Positions 30,333 through 32,492 of a stretch of DNA of 32,492 nt are shown here, piece by piece. Under the pieces are notes generated by a model. The model worked only from the letters and a program-made list of their open reading frames with translations, ran no database searches and was not told the DNA's origin. Every line of letters starts with the position of its first letter. Positions within the stretch are counted from its first letter, which is position 1. This DNA comes from an uncultured Acidimicrobiales bacterium. Its GTDB lineage: Bacteria > Actinomycetota > Acidimicrobiia > Acidimicrobiales > SHLQ01. Made by a program: the position numbers and the translations under genes. Location: contig CALHTF010000120.1 in assembly GCA_938038815.1 (NCBI GenBank), positions 1-32,492 on the forward strand, given 5' to 3'.

Positions 30333-30791
30333 TCATGAGGTCGATTGGTCATCGGCGCGCCATCGAGCGCATATGACGACGACGAGCAACGCTCCGGCTA
30401 CTTGGAACCCTCCGAATACAAGGTCGTCGGGGTCTTTGGGCCAGCTGGCCAGTACGCCTGCCATCATGAGAAGTGATGCGATGACGTTGACGAGTCGGTT
30501 CGCTTGGCGCCGCAAGACTCGCGATAGCACCACGACGGCGATGATGTACACGAGCACGAATCCTGACCCGAGGAGGATTCCGTCGGTGACTTCGTTGCCG
30601 TACACCGTCCCTTCGTGCGCGAGTTCGTCGACGAACCCTGGTCGAACCGTCTCATGAATACCGCGCAGCGCGTCGGCAAGCAGGATTGCTATCCAGAGGG
30701 TTGATAGGAGGATCGGTCTATCCAGCGTCGGTTCGTTTGCGCGTTCGGATAGAGTTATTCGAGGGTTTTCGTGCACTGTACGATAATTCAT
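30333..30791 (-). CDS. DUF6326-like four-helix membrane protein
   Basis: 152 residues from the ATG at 30791; in-frame codons further upstream are antisense to the TetR gene and are left out. Four hydrophobic segments are visible (about 29-45, 69-92, 100-118, 126-144). The pattern LSTLWIAILL at the start, TDGILLGSGFVLVYIIAVVVLSRVL in helix 2 and RQANRLVNVIASLL in helix 3 matches DUF6326 (a family of small four-pass proteins often next to a TetR gene). Function unknown. It diverges from the TetR gene across about 50 bp of A/T-richer DNA with two similar 11-bp sites, so the TetR protein probably controls it. Confidence 0.78.
   Translation of the reverse strand: MNYRTVHENPRITLSERANEPTLDRPILLSTLWIAILLADALRGIHETVRPGFVDELAHEGTVYGNEVTDGILLGSGFVLVYIIAVVVLSRVLRRQANRLVNVIASLLMMAGVLASWPKDPDDLVFGGFQVAGALLVVVICARWRADDQSTS
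30771..30781. promoter_or_regulatory. Candidate TetR operator half, site 1
   Basis: GTGCACTGTAC fits GTRC-N3-GTAC, as does site 2 at 30806. It lies inside the first codons of the DUF6326-like gene. Confidence 0.4.
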
Positions 30792-30805
30792 AAATCGAAA
30801 CCATA

Positions 30806-30816
30806 GTACGGTGTAC
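30806..30816. promoter_or_regulatory. Candidate TetR operator, site 2
   Basis: GTACGGTGTAC, GTAC-N3-GTAC, lies 35 bp (centre to centre) from site 1, in the promoter gap between the divergent genes, next to a TATGGT box (minus strand, 8 nt before the DUF6326-like ATG). Confidence 0.45.
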
Positions 30817-30848
30817 GGAAAACACAAGCGAAAGTTTTGAGCGACGTA

Positions 30849-31511
30849 GTGGGTAGACCGAAAAAAGTTCGCGATGGCGACGCCGTGCTCACCTATGAGC
30901 TCATCGTCACAAGGGCGACGCAGCTGGCCGACAACGACGGGATCGAACAGCTCAGCATGCGCCGGCTCGCCGCCGACCTCGACTGCGGGGTGATGTCGCT
31001 CTATCACTACGTAGCTGACAAGGAAGCGTTGATCGAGGCCATCGTCGACCAGGTGGCCGGCGAAGTGATGCCACCGCCCGGCGACCTTGACTGGCGCGGC
31101 ACGGTGAAACTTATCGCGGAGTCCACCTTGGAGGCGCAGCTTCGCCACCCGTGGGCAGTGCCGATCTGGTCCGCCACTTGGCCGGGACCAAACCGGTTTG
31201 CCCTCGTCGAACAACTACTCGGCGCGTTGGCCGACGCCGACCTTCGGCCCGACATTGCCGACTTAGGGTTTCACGCGATCAGTAACCACATCCAGGGATT
31301 CGCTCAGCAGAAGATCTCGTTCGGCCAGCTCGACGCGAAGTCTGCGATAACTGCCGAGCGCGTGCAGGCACTTGTGGCCGATGCGGATTTCCCACGGGTA
31401 GTCGAGCACCTTGAGTTCCATCGTTCTGGCCAGGTCACGCCAGACGAGTTCGTGTTCACGCTCGAACTGATCCTGGACGCTCTCGAGAACTACGACACCG
31501 CGAGTTCTTAA
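30849..31511 (+). CDS. TetR-family regulator with TetR_C_1-like domain
   Basis: 220 residues from the GTG at 30849 (VGRPKKVRDGD), a very common TetR beginning; a TTG at 30837 would add four residues. The HTH spans about 14-60: LIVTRATQLADNDGIEQLSMRRLAADLDCGVMSLYHYVADKEAL, where DCGVMSLYHYVADK is the recognition region. The following helices (DWRGTVKLIAESTLEAQLRHPWAVPIW, then LEQLLGAL and FHAISNHIQGFA) match the tetracycline-repressor-type C-terminal domain. It most likely represses itself and the divergent DUF6326-like membrane gene. A hairpin follows its stop. Confidence 0.87.
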   Translation: MGRPKKVRDGDAVLTYELIVTRATQLADNDGIEQLSMRRLAADLDCGVMSLYHYVADKEALIEAIVDQVAGEVMPPPGDLDWRGTVKLIAESTLEAQLRHPWAVPIWSATWPGPNRFALVEQLLGALADADLRPDIADLGFHAISNHIQGFAQQKISFGQLDAKSAITAERVQALVADADFPRVVEHLEFHRSGQVTPDEFVFTLELILDALENYDTASS

Positions 31512-31546
31512 GCCCCCACGCGGACGCCGCCGGGACGATTTCTCAT

Positions 31547-31579
31547 CGCGCTGGGGGGAGGCAGCGAACCTCCAGCGCG
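31547..31579 (+). terminator. Candidate terminator of TetR gene
   Basis: CGCGCTGG (31547-31554) pairs with CCAGCGCG (31572-31579), and AGG with CCT extends the inner stem past a bulged GGGG; AAAATTT follows. It lies 36 nt after the TetR stop. Confidence 0.5.
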
Positions 31580-31602
31580 AAAATTTCGGGGGGTTTGTGG
31601 GG

Positions 31603-31674
31603 AAACGCGACTGAGGCCGCCCGAATGGGCGGCCTCAGTACTGAGCGGGGCTAACGGGACGATGTTCGAACCCC
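31603..31674. repeat. Structured repeat of about 70 bp, copy 2
   Basis: Contains a perfect 12-bp hairpin (arms 31611-31622 and 31627-31638, loop GAAT) and an overlapping 12-bp palindrome CTCAGTACTGAG (31634-31645), then GGGAC and GTTCGAACCC. It aligns with copy 1 at 30135 along its whole length. Confidence 0.7.
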
Positions 31675-31711
31675 TAAGGCCAACCCTCCTACCGTTGCGA
31701 TCGATCTCTCG

Positions 31712-31742
31712 GAGGATCTCGAATCCTCAAAACGGAGGATTC
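31712..31742 (+). promoter_or_regulatory. Three-part inverted repeat with mutually exclusive pairings
   Basis: GAGGAT (31712-31717), ATCCTC (31723-31728) and GAGGAT (31735-31740). The second can pair with the first or, over 8 bp (31721-31728 with 31735-31742), with the third. It lies 33-63 nt before the ATG at 31775. Confidence 0.3.
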
Positions 31743-31774
31743 TTGCCGGTCGTACATGCGGTAACACTGGTGCC

Positions 31775-31996
31775 ATGAACCCGGTTGCTCGAGTCCAGTC
31801 GCGCCCCACAGCGGCAGTTTTGCTGGGTCTGGTACTCAACTTGGCGAGCTTTGTCTGGTGGGAGGGACCCGGGCGTTCAGAAAGCTTGCAGGAGTACATC
31901 GAAAAGGTCGGCGCTCTCTATCGCCGTGACGCGATAACAACGGTGTTGTTGAGCATGCCGGGGTACGTGCTGGCGTTCGGCGGAGTTGCCGCGTAG
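31775..31996 (+). CDS. Small hypothetical membrane protein
   Basis: 73 residues, not recognised. It has two hydrophobic segments (about 13-28, AAVLLGLVLNLASFVWW; and 56-72, TTVLLSMPGYVLAFGGVAA) separated by an amphipathic charged stretch (GPGRSESLQEYIEKVGALYRRD), fitting a two-pass membrane protein. TAACAC (31762-31767) lies 7 nt before the ATG, a weak leaderless -10 box. It converges with the PadR gene across 3 bp. The short length leaves open that it is the first part of a decayed larger gene. Confidence 0.45.
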   Translation: MNPVARVQSRPTAAVLLGLVLNLASFVWWEGPGRSESLQEYIEKVGALYRRDAITTVLLSMPGYVLAFGGVAA

Positions 31997-31999
31997 AGC

Positions 32000-32492
32000 T
32001 CAGGAATCGGCTGCGCCATGGGCCGGTAGCCTCGGCCGAGGTAGAAGCGCCGGCGTGGTGCTCGGGACGGGTTCCATGCGCTCGCCTCGTGCGAGGCGGG
32101 CCTCAACGGCATCGAGCCAACGCACTGCGGCTTCGAGCCGGAACAGTTCGGCGTCAGCCACCATCGCCGTGGCTATCCCGTCGTCGTGCAGCTTTAACTT
32201 GGTGACTCCCTGCATGCGGGCGACCAGGGCGGCGCGATGCTGGTCGATCACGCGCGTGGCGTCGGGTCCAGGCACGGCTATGGCCACCAGAACCTTGATC
32301 ACCAATTCGTCGCGGGGCGGCGTTGCGTCGATTGGCGTGTCGGCAAACCAGCGGTCGAGTTCGAACCGACCGTCTGCGGTGAGCTCATACAACCGCTGGC
32401 GCGTATCGGACCCCTCGGCGTCGGACACCACCAGGCCGTCTCGTTCGAGTCGCCGAAGCGTCGAGTACACCTGGCCCACATTCAATGGCCAG
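32000..32492 (-). CDS. PadR-family regulator (5' end outside window)
   Basis: The frame stays open to the right edge, so the start lies outside. The visible 164 residues begin inside the winged helix with WPLNVGQVYSTLRRLERDGLV, the most conserved part of PadR, then the wing (SDTRQRLYELTADGRFELDRWF). The remainder is the PadR C-terminal helical dimer arm (DELVIKVLVAIAVPGPDATRVIDQHRAALVARMQGV and AELFRLEAAVRWLDAVEARLARGE). PadR proteins usually repress an adjacent transporter gene, which may lie outside the window. Confidence 0.88.
   Translation of the reverse strand, partial: WPLNVGQVYSTLRRLERDGLVVSDAEGSDTRQRLYELTADGRFELDRWFADTPIDATPPRDELVIKVLVAIAVPGPDATRVIDQHRAALVARMQGVTKLKLHDDGIATAMVADAELFRLEAAVRWLDAVEARLARGERMEPVPSTTPALLPRPRLPAHGAADS

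Noticed and set aside
31650..31676. tRNA-like T-arm (GTTCGAACCC) in the repeat copies
   Set aside because: The bases flanking TTCGAAC do not pair in either copy on either strand and no acceptor, D or anticodon arm can be built.

Overview
The window is a high-GC, gene-dense chromosomal segment that looks like an actinobacterium, most likely of the class Acidimicrobiia (Ilumatobacter-like). This rests on base composition, protein families (DUF2510, DUF5979, DUF1295, GlcDEF, DinB with a C-terminal clamp motif), an actinobacterial-type LexA box, and many start codons lying 6-8 nt after a TANNNT box, the hallmark of leaderless actinobacterial transcripts. The assignment is inference; no rRNA, tRNA, CRISPR array, insertion sequence or phage gene was recognised.

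Left part (1-6426, all minus strand): a very large secreted surface protein made of alternating DUF5979-like repeats (its 3' end lies outside the window), a lipoprotein with a lectin/laminin-G-like domain, a roughly 300-bp hairpin-rich gap, and a complete MsbA-like ABC exporter half-transporter. Next (6507-12615): a sulfotransferase-like protein, a DUF2510 membrane protein with three four-cysteine extracellular repeats, a methyltransferase-like protein, an unusual long TetR-type regulator with a second HTH-like segment, and a secreted SGNH-like protein. Then (12620-16007): a lipoprotein zinc metalloprotease, an ABM-domain protein, a DUF1295 membrane enzyme and a divergent histidine phosphatase.

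Middle (16055-19628): glcD-glcE-glcF, a translationally coupled glycolate oxidase operon. It ends in a near-perfect palindrome that recurs 2 kb downstream; the two copies bracket dinB (DNA polymerase IV, with a LexA/SOS box overlapping its start) and a SAM methyltransferase. The second copy also supplies the last codons of a MOSC protein that follows a HAD phosphatase on the minus strand.

Right part (22804-32492): the most interesting module is a divergent pair, a DMGDH/sarcosine-dehydrogenase-like flavoprotein fused to GcvT domains and an MttB-superfamily methyltransferase without pyrrolysine, with a TetR gene coupled to the latter. A perfect 16-bp palindrome sits in the 61-bp promoter region between them. 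This looks like a compact, self-regulated system for demethylating a methylated amine. It is followed by two VOC-fold proteins, a P-loop kinase, hypotheticals, a divergent DUF6326/TetR pair flanked by two copies of a structured repeat of about 70 bp, a small membrane protein and a PadR regulator cut by the right edge.
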